Positions 42,864-51,751 of a DNA stretch of 54,113 bases are shown here, piece by piece. Every line of letters starts with the position of its first letter. Positions within the stretch are counted from its first letter, which is position 1. The translations under genes and the position numbers were made by a program. The notes below the pieces were generated by a model. The model ran no database searches. It was not told the origin of the DNA and saw only the letters and a program-made list of their open reading frames with translations. This stretch comes from a virus, in IMG/VR virus record IMGVR_UViG_3300027797_000037, positions 1 through 54,113 of that record; one strand, given 5' to 3'.

Positions 42864-43582
42864 TTAAACACCTTCTTATTCCAAAAAGTTTTCTTGTATC
42901 GATTTTCAAATAAAACAGAGTGAGCCTCTAAGTTTTTTGTTTTTTGTCCTGATTCAAGAGAAGAGTACTCTGCCGTCCACTCAGCCCGCTTAAATGGGAT
43001 GATCTGAGCCACAGGAGTTCCCGCAGGGATAACGCCTTCAAATCCTGCTTGAAGTAAAAAAGGAAACTGTACAGACAATTTAAAGTGATCGGCGTCTACA
43101 ATCCCAGGAAGAATAGAAAAAGGCAAATCATCTCTATGCATTGGCTGTGTAAATAGAACGCTCCAACCATCTGGAACTTTTACAATCCATGGGTTAAACC
43201 ACTTAAGAAACTCTGGCCCATATCCTTTAGGGATATTGAGGGTCGAAGCCTGTTCGTGAGTATGAGATGTGACCATTTTAGTTTGAATTGGCCAAGTAAA
43301 TGAAGGAGCCCCCTGAGCATCACGAGACACAAATACATCACAAGGTAGAGTAATAATGTACCCCGCTGTCATAGCATCAAATACAGGCATGCATTTTTTT
43401 ACAGTTTGATTGGCTCCACTCTCTTGGTAGATTCTTTGATTGTTTACGTGTGTCGGTAGTTTTTTGTACCAATCAGGTATGTGTTTACTGGCGGGTGATG
43501 GTTGTGGAAAATAATCTAAGTCTTTTTCCTCACAGATAAACTGTATGACTTGATTAGTTTCTTCCTTCGTTTTGTTTAACAT
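42860..43582 (-). CDS. Unknown protein, paralogue of the adjacent downstream gene (copy B)
   Basis: The ATG at 43582 is chosen; longer frames would overlap the glycosyltransferase further. The protein of about 240 residues shares the HIPDWYKKL, CMPVFDAMTAGYIITLPCDV, LPGIVDADHF and PAGTPVAQIIPFKRAEW blocks with copy A. The repeat of this gene, between the glycosyltransferase and the oxygenase, suggests both copies have a role in protein modification. No catalytic motif is clear. Confidence 0.72.
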   Translation of the reverse strand: MLNKTKEETNQVIQFICEEKDLDYFPQPSPASKHIPDWYKKLPTHVNNQRIYQESGANQTVKKCMPVFDAMTAGYIITLPCDVFVSRDAQGAPSFTWPIQTKMVTSHTHEQASTLNIPKGYGPEFLKWFNPWIVKVPDGWSVLFTQPMHRDDLPFSILPGIVDADHFKLSVQFPFLLQAGFEGVIPAGTPVAQIIPFKRAEWTAEYSSLESGQKTKNLEAHSVLFENRYKKTFWNKKVFK

Positions 43583-44786
43583 CTTCAAACCAGTCATAAT
43601 CCGCATCGTACATCCAATCAATATAGTCGTTAATTGAATACGTATAAATTTCAGTTGAAAAATTTATAGCCTCAGTAATCTTATTGTGCAGCATTTTGTC
43701 TACAGGTGCAAGTAATTGCCTATTGTCGTAGTCAACACCAGCAAACTGTTCGTAGTCAGTAAATGATCTTGGTGTTTTCTTTAACTTTTTTAACTCCTCA
43801 AAAATCTTTAAACTACCTTTTTCTTTGTTTCTATAACCGTGAGTTGCATACGTTTCAGGAAAGTCGTCAATTGGGTGGTTTCTACTTTGTATAAGAACTT
43901 GTTTATTTGCCTCACTGTAGTAATGCATAACACCCGTTACACGAGGAACATAGAAGTTGTACCCTTTCATATAAGCCAAAATTGAATAGTACTGCTCTTC
44001 TTCAAGGAACCTAATGTCACGATTTGCAGGCACTTCACTAACAAAAGACCCTGCTGTAAAAATTTGTGCAGGAGATACCGCACATGCAAAAGCAATAGTC
44101 TCAAATAAAGTAAAGTGACGATCTCCGTGTCGTGGAAAACCTATCTCTTTAAAAAATTGTGCAGGACCTAAACCTATACGAAAACAAGGGACATTGTTAT
44201 GCCCCCTACGCTGTCTAAAGTAAACTTCTTTAGACATCGGGTTGTAGTAAGGGTAAGCGCCATCAACACTAGGAAAAATATCTGGAGCATAGGCTCGTGG
44301 ATAACCTGTTATAAGAGGCTTTGGCTCTCCTAAAGCAACGAGGTTTTGATAATGGTGAATAAGTAAATCATCCCAATGCATGTCAAAACGCATATGAGCA
44401 TCAATTTGTAAAAAGTAATCTTCGTTGTTAAACATAAGCAGTGCGTCTGCACGCTGATTTCCAAGCCCTACATTTTTTGGTAGCGCTTCTTTAGCAAGAA
44501 TCTTTACGTTTTTGTACTTCTTTTGGATAGCAGTCCAATAATCTACATCTTCTTTTTTGTAAACAAGACCAACGCCGATAAAAACACGCTCAGGATTTTT
44601 AGCGTTTAAATACACGCTATCAATAGTTGCTACAAGTTCTTCGTCTCTATAACAAGGTATAGCAATAAAAATTGTTTTAGAATCACGATCTTCAGACTTT
44701 GTATCAAAAAGTGATTTGTAACGATACTCATTTTCTAGTTCATTTAAGATTACTCTATCAGCATTTTTCATCACATGATAAGCCAT
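43554..44786 (-). CDS. GlcNAc-transferase-like glycosyltransferase (GT60 type)
   Basis: The 410-residue protein has the IFIAIPCYRDEELVATIDSV N-terminus and the EDYFLQIDAHMRFDMHWD segment with a DAH metal-binding motif. These are characteristic of the GlcNAc glycosyltransferase family of Skp1-type (GT60) enzymes. EANK and Arg-rich stretches later agree. In Dictyostelium this family adds GlcNAc to hydroxyproline on Skp1. Here it is followed in the same operon by a prolyl-hydroxylase-like gene. Substrate and donor are inferred. Confidence 0.82.
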   Translation of the reverse strand: MAYHVMKNADRVILNELENEYRYKSLFDTKSEDRDSKTIFIAIPCYRDEELVATIDSVYLNAKNPERVFIGVGLVYKKEDVDYWTAIQKKYKNVKILAKEALPKNVGLGNQRADALLMFNNEDYFLQIDAHMRFDMHWDDLLIHHYQNLVALGEPKPLITGYPRAYAPDIFPSVDGAYPYYNPMSKEVYFRQRRGHNNVPCFRIGLGPAQFFKEIGFPRHGDRHFTLFETIAFACAVSPAQIFTAGSFVSEVPANRDIRFLEEEQYYSILAYMKGYNFYVPRVTGVMHYYSEANKQVLIQSRNHPIDDFPETYATHGYRNKEKGSLKIFEELKKLKKTPRSFTDYEQFAGVDYDNRQLLAPVDKMLHNKITEAINFSTEIYTYSINDYIDWMYDADYDWFEDVKQNEGRN

Positions 44787-44795
44787 TACTATCTC

Positions 44796-45470
44796 CTATA
44801 CGACGAATTCCTTTGCGGTTCCAGAAGCATACCCAGAAACATCTAAATCAACAGCATTTGTTCGTGTAGCCTGTGAGACATACACGATAACTCCGCCACC
44901 TGTGACATACGAACCACCAGTGTAGCCCGTTGCATAAATCGTACCATAACCCGATACCTTGCGAGCACAGACAACTACAACTCCACCACCATAGTTAGTG
45001 TTATTACCAGCACCGCCACGTAAAAAGAGAGGAGTTGTTTGAGAGGCAGAAAGGATGTATCCAGCAACTGCATGACGTGCTAATGAGAAGTACTCTGCAG
45101 GAGAGGGTGCAGTCGCTGTGTATGAAGCGCTGGCTCCTCCCAGACTTGTGGTAACGGAAGCAAGTCCTCCGCTAGAGACTGTTCCTACTGCAGATGATCC
45201 ATTCTTTAACCCAATACTTGTGGTTGCTTTGTTACCAACAGCAGTAGAAAAAGATAAAGAGTTACGAACAAACACACGGTATCCCGCAGTATTGAGATGG
45301 ATTCCATCTGCAATAGTTAAATTGCTATAATACATGTCACGAGTGAGTGTGGTGTTTGTGCTAATAGTTACATTGCCATCTTTTCCAGAGCCATAGATTT
45401 CATCTGGAACAGCAATAAAACTTGAGGTTGAGGTAGAAGACCCTACACTTGACACGCCGTAGTTACCCAT
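44796..45470 (-). CDS. Gly/Ser-rich virion protein, short relative of the next gene
   Basis: The 224-residue protein contains a GNVTISTNTTLTRDMYYSNL segment and an AGYRVFVRNSLSF strand, shared with residues 26-66 of the gene at 45485-47077. The C-terminal half is Gly-rich. Both likely descend from one duplicated beta-structured fibre base. It is the last virion gene before the glycosyltransferase. Confidence 0.72.
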   Translation of the reverse strand: MGNYGVSSVGSSTSTSSFIAVPDEIYGSGKDGNVTISTNTTLTRDMYYSNLTIADGIHLNTAGYRVFVRNSLSFSTAVGNKATTSIGLKNGSSAVGTVSSGGLASVTTSLGGASASYTATAPSPAEYFSLARHAVAGYILSASQTTPLFLRGGAGNNTNYGGGVVVVCARKVSGYGTIYATGYTGGSYVTGGGVIVYVSQATRTNAVDLDVSGYASGTAKEFVV

Positions 45471-45484
45471 AAGATCCTCGTTTC

Positions 45485-47077
45485 TTAGATTACTTCATGA
45501 TTAATAAGGACAATTGTACCCGCAGAAGAAGTTCCTGACTGCCCTGTAGCACCAGGTGCTGCACTAGTTGTTAACCCAACTGGGAGTGTGCTGGTGGACA
45601 TTACAAACAAAACTCCACCTCCACCAACAAATCCAGAACTTCCTGTTGCACCTGTTCCTCCAGATGTGGCTGTTCCTCCCGCACCTCCCGCACCTCCTGG
45701 ATAGGTAAGGGGCGTGTTATACGTAGATGCATTCCCTGCGACCGTGTTATAGGTAAGTCCAGTACCTGCAGTAAAAGTGTATGTAGGTACGTTGTTTGCA
45801 TTTACAGTTGATCCAGTACCTGCGGTGTAAGTATACGTTGGTGAGTTGTTAGGGTTTGTTGTTGCGCCACTACCTGGGCTATAACTGTATGAAGGTGGAT
45901 TATTTGCATTTGTTGTTGCGCCACTACCTGGGCTATATGTATACGAAGCAGCATTAGTGTTTCCTGGACTAAAACTATAAGTGGGAGCATTCCATTTATT
46001 CGCACTAACCTGGTTACCAAAACCTTCTAAAACTGAACCAGGTGGGTTTGTATTACCTGCTGTGTAAGTATAAGAAGGTGGATTATTTGCATTTGTAAAT
46101 GCGCCACTACCTGGGCTATAACTGTATGAAGGTGGATTATTTGCATTTGTTGTTGCGCCAGTACCTGCAGTAAAAGTATACTTAGGTGCGTTGTTAGCAT
46201 TTGAAAATGATCCACTACCTGCGGTATATGTATACTTTGGTGCGTTATACGTTGCTACAGGAGTTGTTGGAGAGTTATACACAGAGGCATTACCACTTAA
46301 GTATAAAGTTGGAGCAGGAGCACCTGCTGTACCAGCAGTTCCTGCATTACCTGGAGCACCTGCAGAACCTGCAGAACCTGCTACACCGTTTACTGCAATG
46401 ACACCATCACCAACAATAGTCTTAGCAAGAACTATAACTACTCCGCCACCTGCCCCACCCAAACCTCCAGCACCGCCTGCTCCTCCAGTACCTGCAGTAC
46501 CTGCAGTACCTGTTGCTCCTTTCCCACCTGCCTCACCAACTGAGTTTGCACTTGGTGGGTAACTTCCTGCAGAGCCTGCAGATCCAGAGTTAGAAGTTCC
46601 TGCATTACCTGTCGCACCTGCTGCTCCAGTTGATCCGCCTGCTCCACCAGAAATAGCAGATACATCACCTGTAGTTGCATCGATGTATAGGGTTGAAATT
46701 AAACTTGTAATGTTGTAGTAAAACTCTTTTCCTGCAGCAATCTGTGTTGCAGTTGTGTCACCACTATTGCCGCCTAAAGAACTAGAGGCGTTATTTCCAA
46801 CAGTTGCTCCTCCACCAATAGTTCCAACAGCAGTTGTATTAGTAAGACGAGAAATTTTAGAGGTGCCATCAACAAAGGTCAAAGTGCTTTTGACAAAAAT
46901 ACGGTAGCCAGCAGGATCAAGATTGACACCTGAGTTAATCGTCAGATTGTTGTAATACATGTCTCTAGTAAGAGTCGTATTAACCGTCAGGGTCACATTT
47001 CCGTCTGAACCATTACCGTATGCAAACAACCCGCCTAAGCGGGTGTTGACCACGATAGGTACGGATGAAAGGGACAT
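45485..47077 (-). CDS. Repetitive extensin-like fibre protein
   Basis: Residues 1-140 of 530 share the TLTRDMYYNNLTI base with the next gene. Residues 143-215 are Gly/Ala-rich. Residues 281-445 hold 18-residue repeats of the type SYSYSPGSGATTNANNPP. Seven are well kept and two are degenerate. These Tyr/Ser/Pro/Asn repeats resemble hydroxyproline-rich wall proteins. A Gly-rich C-terminus follows. The protein probably forms a surface fibre. It is the best candidate substrate for the nearby hydroxylase and glycosyltransferase. Confidence 0.78.
   Translation of the reverse strand: MSLSSVPIVVNTRLGGLFAYGNGSDGNVTLTVNTTLTRDMYYNNLTINSGVNLDPAGYRIFVKSTLTFVDGTSKISRLTNTTAVGTIGGGATVGNNASSSLGGNSGDTTATQIAAGKEFYYNITSLISTLYIDATTGDVSAISGGAGGSTGAAGATGNAGTSNSGSAGSAGSYPPSANSVGEAGGKGATGTAGTAGTGGAGGAGGLGGAGGGVVIVLAKTIVGDGVIAVNGVAGSAGSAGAPGNAGTAGTAGAPAPTLYLSGNASVYNSPTTPVATYNAPKYTYTAGSGSFSNANNAPKYTFTAGTGATTNANNPPSYSYSPGSGAFTNANNPPSYTYTAGNTNPPGSVLEGFGNQVSANKWNAPTYSFSPGNTNAASYTYSPGSGATTNANNPPSYSYSPGSGATTNPNNSPTYTYTAGTGSTVNANNVPTYTFTAGTGLTYNTVAGNASTYNTPLTYPGGAGGAGGTATSGGTGATGSSGFVGGGGVLFVMSTSTLPVGLTTSAAPGATGQSGTSSAGTIVLINHEVI
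45743..46237 (-). repeat. 54-bp tandem repeat array (18-aa units)
   Basis: The DNA repeats with a period of 54 bp. Units alternate TATACATAT-like and GCGCCACTACCTGG-like stretches on the plus strand, and each unit codes for 18 residues. About seven recognisable units and two partial units are present. Near-identical units could change number by slippage or recombination. Confidence 0.85.
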
Positions 47078-47412
47078 TATGAAATTTCTACTCCAGATAT
47101 GTGAACGTTGATGGAACTGGTTGCAGAGGCAAGACCATGGATGGAGGCACCTGTAGGGATAACAATAGCAGTATCAATCTGTAGTGTGGTATTAGCCGAA
47201 ACTAAAACTTCACCATAAACTTTATTTGCAGCAGAAGCAGAACCAGCACTAGGAACAATGTGAAGAGTCGCACGAGCATCAACAGCGCTGTAATTAGCCA
47301 AAAGAATGGTCTTTACTGTTGTGGTTGTGGACGCAGGGACAGTGTACAAGGAAGCAGCGCTGGCTGTGAGAGTAGCGGCTGCTTTGAGTTCCTTAGTTGT
47401 ATATGTAGCCAT
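47077..47412 (-). CDS. Beta-rich virion protein, related to the protein at 38249
   Basis: A 111-residue protein with SLYTVPASTTTTVKTILLANYS near the N-terminus and a TLQIDTAIVIPTGASIHGLASATSS segment. Its size, order of strands and composition resemble the protein at 38249-38581. It lies between the collagen-like gene and the extensin-like gene. It is likely a fibre-associated or decoration protein. Confidence 0.66.
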   Translation of the reverse strand: MATYTTKELKAAATLTASAASLYTVPASTTTTVKTILLANYSAVDARATLHIVPSAGSASAANKVYGEVLVSANTTLQIDTAIVIPTGASIHGLASATSSINVHISGVEIS

Positions 47413-47427
47413 TTTTATCCTTTTCTT

Positions 47428-48678
47428 TTAGAAGACTAGAGCGTAATACCAAGAATCATCAGGAGAAATTGTACCAGTAGTTCCTTGGGTTCCTGTAGCA
47501 CCTTGGGCTCCAGTTGTACCTTGTGTACCTGTCGTTCCTTGAGCACCTGTTGTTCCTTGAGCACCAGTGGTTCCTTGGGCACCAGTATCACCTTGATCAC
47601 CAGTACGAGCAAAAGTGATAATTATGTCTTCTAGGTTTGCAAAAGATCCGTTACCAGATACATAAGAACAGTTGACTGTAAACCATCCCGTATTGTTAGT
47701 AAGAGAAGTTATTGTATAAAGCGCAAATACTGAAGCATCAAACTTTTTAGAAACTCTGAAGTGACCCTTAACGGTAGATGTAGAGTCATCAATAGTGTTT
47801 AAGAAAGATGAGATATCGGTGCTTTCATCGTTAGATGAGTCAATGTACAAAACCGTTGCAGATGATAAAGTTGCATTGTTAAATTGAATCTTTCCAACAC
47901 CTGGGTCTGTTGCAGTTACAGTTGTACTATATGTATAGTCAAATGTAGCGCCACCAAAGTTACCGTTTTGTCCTGTAATTCCCTGGGTACCAGTAGTTCC
48001 TTGAGTACCCGTAGTTCCCTGGGTACCATCGGTACCTTGAATTCCCTGGGTGCCAGTCGTACCTTGGGTTCCTGTAGTACCTTGGGTACCTGTTGTACCC
48101 TGAGCACCGATTGCGCCCTGTAACCCAGTCTCTCCCTGTGTTCCTGTAGCACCTTGGGCTCCAGTTGTACCTGTTGCTCCCTGTGTACCAGTCGTACCCT
48201 GTGTACCAGTCGTGCCCTGTGTACCTGTTGTTCCCTGGGTACCGTCGGTACCCTGTGTACCTGTAGCGCCCTGTGTACCTGTGGTTCCCTGTGTACCAGT
48301 GGTTCCCTGAGAACCTATAGTTCCTTGAACTCCTTGGGTACCTGCGGGTCCTTCTACTCCTTGTAATCCAGTTCCACCGATTGTTCCTTGGGCGCCTGTT
48401 GTTCCCTGGGTACCATCGGTACCTTGAATTCCCTGGGTGCCTGTAGTGCCTTGGGTACCAGTGGTTCCAGTAGTTCCTTGAGTACCCGTAGTTCCCTGTG
48501 TTCCAGTGGTTCCTTGAACTCCTGTGAAGTAGTCAAGTGAATTCCATGCTGTGTTTCCATCACCAATTTTAAATTGATTGTTGGTAGTGTTATAACCAAT
48601 TTCACCCACGCTTAAAGTTGGGTTAGCATTTGTCCACTGTGTCCCAGTACCACGACGCACTTGAATCTTTGTTGCCAT
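47428..48678 (-). CDS. Collagen-like tail fibre protein (416 aa)
   Basis: Residues 1-50 (IQVRRGTGTQWTNANPTLSVGEIGYNTTNNQFKIGDG) are a fibre attachment domain seen in many phages. Residues 53-238 are Gly-X-Y repeats, mainly GTQ and GTT, interrupted once or twice. Residues 239-359 form a beta domain. A second collagen segment fills 360-402. Proline occurs only once in the repeats. The beta domain is shared with the 942-residue fibre. It likely forms a trimeric fibre. Confidence 0.9.
   Translation of the reverse strand: MATKIQVRRGTGTQWTNANPTLSVGEIGYNTTNNQFKIGDGNTAWNSLDYFTGVQGTTGTQGTTGTQGTTGTTGTQGTTGTQGIQGTDGTQGTTGAQGTIGGTGLQGVEGPAGTQGVQGTIGSQGTTGTQGTTGTQGATGTQGTDGTQGTTGTQGTTGTQGTTGTQGATGTTGAQGATGTQGETGLQGAIGAQGTTGTQGTTGTQGTTGTQGIQGTDGTQGTTGTQGTTGTQGITGQNGNFGGATFDYTYSTTVTATDPGVGKIQFNNATLSSATVLYIDSSNDESTDISSFLNTIDDSTSTVKGHFRVSKKFDASVFALYTITSLTNNTGWFTVNCSYVSGNGSFANLEDIIITFARTGDQGDTGAQGTTGAQGTTGAQGTTGTQGTTGAQGATGTQGTTGTISPDDSWYYALVF
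47473..48522 (-). repeat. Collagen-type triplet repeat DNA (two blocks)
   Basis: Nine-base and longer DNA repeats (such as GGTACCCAGGG- and GGTACACAGGG-like units on the coding strand) fill 47473-47601 and 47965-48522. They code for Gly-X-Y triplets. The blocks flank a non-repetitive beta domain. Confidence 0.88.
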
Positions 48679-48893
48679 TATGGTGTACCTCCATCAAGTT
48701 CAATTAAATATGTCTCAGACGGAGTTCCGCCATTAATATTTATAACACTGTCACCTACAGAGTTCCACATTGCACCATCATAAGTCTTAATTGTGTTATA
48801 TGTGGTGTTGTAATAAGTATCACCAGCAGTCTGGCCCGTAGGATCGTTGGCAGCAGGCAAAAGGCCTAGTGGTACAACAAACTTACGGGCCAT
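48678..48893 (-). CDS. Short virion protein related to fibre N-termini
   Basis: A 71-residue protein beginning ARKFVVPLGLLPAAND and containing GDTYYNTTYNTIKTYDGAMW. This matches the N-terminal 56 residues of the long fibre (ARKFLTPIDL, then GQIYYDTNDKVVKTWNGTAW). It lacks repeats. It may be an isolated attachment domain or cap. It overlaps the next gene by 1 bp. Confidence 0.72.
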   Translation of the reverse strand: MARKFVVPLGLLPAANDPTGQTAGDTYYNTTYNTIKTYDGAMWNSVGDSVININGGTPSETYLIELDGGTP

Positions 48894-48911
48894 ACTAGTT
48901 AACTCCTTTTA

Positions 48912-51740
48912 TTACGCTTGGACTACTACTCGGTAAGTTTCTCCTGAAGCAGGAGCAACTGCAAACCCGATAGTCACTGTTGTGTCAGTAATGTATGTAA
49001 CATCTGTTACAACTTCCATTGCGCTAGAGACTTCATAGATTTTGACCTGAATGTCTGTTGTTCCCAAAGCGTGGGTCAACGTCCATTGAGTTTGAGAGTA
49101 TGGAGATGCTGGTGTAATGGTAGATGCGTACTTGCGTACAACAACTGCTGTGTCAATCTTAAGACCATTTGCAGACTTAGAAAGTCCAGAAGCGGTATCA
49201 AGTTTTGCACTAAATGTTGAACCAGTTAAATCAATACCGTCCCCAGCCAGATACGTTCCAGCCCCTGAGAACTGTGAGAATGTAAGTGCTGTAGTGTCAA
49301 GTGTTATTGCATCGTCTGTTGTAAGAACCCAACCAGTGTTTCCATTGGTTGTACCCTCTGATACGAAGGTAAATAGGCCAGCGGTAACTTCTGCGCTTAG
49401 ATTTGCATCTTCTGCGCGAGTAGGCGCACCTGTTGAATTTACGGTATAGATACCGTTTTCTGAGCCAGTTGCCTGATTCTTAATAAGGATTCTGTTGCCA
49501 GTAGCAAGCGTTACTCCATCTACCACATCGCCATTTTCAAACGATGTTGCAAGAGTTCCAGCCACTGCAGTTGCTACACGAACTGATGCTTTAACATCTA
49601 GTCCGCTTGCAGTTGCATCAACATATGCCTTTGTAGCAATAGTTGTGGTATCAACTGTGAGTGCTCCACCACCTGAAAGTGATAGACCAGAACCTACAGA
49701 GAGGATTCCAGCATTCTCACCTTGGATACCTTGGGCGCCTGTTGTTCCCTGGGCGCCAGTTGTACCTTGTGAGCCTGTAGTTCCTTGTGAACCTGTGGTT
49801 CCCTGAGTTCCAGTGGTTCCCTGGGTACCAGTCTCACCTTGAGCACCAATGGTGCCCTGTGCTCCTGTGTAACCCTGTAGACCTTGCTCGCCTTGCAAGC
49901 CTGTCGTACCTTGGGCTCCAATTGTACCTTGGGCTCCTGTCTGTCCTTGAAGTCCTGTCTCGCCCTGAGCACCTGTAGTGCCTTGAGAGCCTGTAGTTCC
50001 CTGGGTGCCAGTCGTACCTTGAGTACCTGTTGTACCCTGGGTGCCTGTTGTACCTTGGGCGCCAGCAGTACCTTGAGCACCAGTCGTACCCTGTACACCT
50101 GTAGCACCGTCAAGGTTGATTGACCATGCAGCGTAAGTTCCTGAACCAACAATGTCGTTAACATTTACAACAAGAGTGTCAGTTCCTGATGTGTAACTGA
50201 CTACAGTTGCAGACATGTGGTTGTTTGCATCGTAAGCAACTACTACGTCTTGTCCTACAGAATAAGAAAGAGCAGCATCAGCAAGTACAAACGAAACGTT
50301 GTTTGCTACCGCAATTGTACGTGAAGTAGTAGAGGTTGTCTTATAACGATCTGAGTGGCCTTGTACACCCTGTGAACCTGTAGTTCCCTGGGAGCCTGTT
50401 GTACCTTGGGCTCCCGTGGTTCCTTGTGTACCAGTCTCACCTTGAGTACCAGTAGTTCCCTGAGATCCAGTAGTTCCCTGTGCACCAGTTTGACCTTGTA
50501 GACCAGTTTCTCCTTGCGTACCTGTGGTTCCCTGGGTACCAGTAGTTCCCTGTGCACCAGTTTGACCTTGTAGACCAGTTTCTCCCTGAGATCCAGTAGT
50601 TCCCTGTGAACCTGTAGTGCCCTGGGCTCCAGTTTGACCTTGTAGACCTTCAGCACCCTGAAGTCCTGTTTCTCCTTGAGTACCTGTAGTACCTTGCGTA
50701 CCAGTTTCACCCTGGGTACCAGTGGTTCCTTGGGCACCAACAGTACCTTGTGTACCAGTCTCTCCCTGTGCACCTGTAGTTCCTTGGGCACCGACATCAC
50801 CAGTACGAGCAAAGGTAAGTAGTGTCTCATCGTTGTCAGCAAAAGATCCGTTACCAGATACATACTCAACGGTTACATCGTGGTAGGAAGCGGCTCCTGG
50901 ACCCACATGTGTTAGCCCAGAGATTGTAAATAGTGCAAATGTTGATGCATCGAACTTCTTAGAAATCTTAACGTGACCCTTGATTGTAGAAGTTGAGTCA
51001 TCGATTGTGCTTAAGAATGGTGTTAAATCAAAGTTTCCATCAAGTGGATTGTCATCAATTACTAAGTGTGTTGCACTTGAAAGTGTTGCGTTGTTAAACT
51101 TTACGTAGTTATCGCCTGGGTCGGCAACAGTGTAACTAGTAGTATCAATGTAGTACTGAACAGTTACGCCACCAAATGAACCTGCAACACCAGTCTCACC
51201 CTGGGTACCAGTAATACCTTGTGTACCTGTTTCACCTTGGGTTCCTGTTGTACCCTGTGCGCCATCAGTACCTTGAGCACCTTCAGTACCTTGAGCACCT
51301 GTAGTGCCCTGTGTACCTGTAGTGCCCTGTGTACCTGTAGTACCTTGCGCTCCTTCAATTCCTTGTGTACCTGTTTCGCCCTGCGCTCCTGTTGTTCCCT
51401 GAGCACCGTTAGAGCCGTTTGTTCCTTGTGTACCTGTAGTGCCTTGGGCACCTTCAGTTCCTTGGGTTCCTGTAGTGCCCTGTGTACCAGTAGTGCCTTG
51501 GGTACCAGTAGTGCCTTGGGTACCAGTGGTTCCTTGCGCTCCTGTAGTGCCTTGGGTACCTTGGCTTGCGTTGATCCAAGCAGTACCGTTCCAGGTCTTT
51601 ACTACCTTGTCGTTAGTGTCATAGTAAATCTGACCTTCGACTGGTGATGCTGGTGCCGATACTGATGCTAGGTTTTGAATACGAGCATTCTGTAGTTCAA
51701 GTTTTCCTAGATCAATCGGTGTTAAAAATTTACGGGCCAC
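48912..51740 (-). CDS. Long collagen-like tail fibre protein (942 aa)
   Basis: The GTG start at 51740 follows AAGGAG. Residues 1-60 are an attachment domain. Collagen-type segments fill 61-187, 314-461 and 545-676, about 135 triplets. They are separated by two beta domains (188-313 and 462-544). The C-terminal 265 residues form a fibre head, with TTIATKAYVDATASGLDVKASVR and TGSENGIYTVNSTGAPTRAEDA motifs known from phage receptor-binding fibres. The final 60 residues resemble the end of the 184-residue protein. It is likely the main host-recognition fibre. Confidence 0.92.
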   Translation of the reverse strand: MARKFLTPIDLGKLELQNARIQNLASVSAPASPVEGQIYYDTNDKVVKTWNGTAWINASQGTQGTTGAQGTTGTQGTTGTQGTTGTQGTTGTQGTEGAQGTTGTQGTNGSNGAQGTTGAQGETGTQGIEGAQGTTGTQGTTGTQGTTGAQGTEGAQGTDGAQGTTGTQGETGTQGITGTQGETGVAGSFGGVTVQYYIDTTSYTVADPGDNYVKFNNATLSSATHLVIDDNPLDGNFDLTPFLSTIDDSTSTIKGHVKISKKFDASTFALFTISGLTHVGPGAASYHDVTVEYVSGNGSFADNDETLLTFARTGDVGAQGTTGAQGETGTQGTVGAQGTTGTQGETGTQGTTGTQGETGLQGAEGLQGQTGAQGTTGSQGTTGSQGETGLQGQTGAQGTTGTQGTTGTQGETGLQGQTGAQGTTGSQGTTGTQGETGTQGTTGAQGTTGSQGTTGSQGVQGHSDRYKTTSTTSRTIAVANNVSFVLADAALSYSVGQDVVVAYDANNHMSATVVSYTSGTDTLVVNVNDIVGSGTYAAWSINLDGATGVQGTTGAQGTAGAQGTTGTQGTTGTQGTTGTQGTTGSQGTTGAQGETGLQGQTGAQGTIGAQGTTGLQGEQGLQGYTGAQGTIGAQGETGTQGTTGTQGTTGSQGTTGSQGTTGAQGTTGAQGIQGENAGILSVGSGLSLSGGGALTVDTTTIATKAYVDATASGLDVKASVRVATAVAGTLATSFENGDVVDGVTLATGNRILIKNQATGSENGIYTVNSTGAPTRAEDANLSAEVTAGLFTFVSEGTTNGNTGWVLTTDDAITLDTTALTFSQFSGAGTYLAGDGIDLTGSTFSAKLDTASGLSKSANGLKIDTAVVVRKYASTITPASPYSQTQWTLTHALGTTDIQVKIYEVSSAMEVVTDVTYITDTTVTIGFAVAPASGETYRVVVQA
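49713..51560 (-). repeat. Collagen-type triplet repeat DNA (three blocks)
   Basis: Three blocks of Gly-X-Y coding DNA lie at 49713-50108, 50358-50801 and 51180-51560. The units are near-identical at the DNA level and also resemble those of the neighbouring collagen-like genes, giving a chance for gene-to-gene recombination. Confidence 0.88.
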
Positions 51741-51751
51741 GGTCTATCTCC

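Noticed and set aside
49694-50869. Long open frames rich in Lys, Val, Leu and Arg in shifted frames of the fibre gene
   Set aside because: They are frame shadows of the collagen-type repeats, with no ribosome-binding site and low-complexity products.
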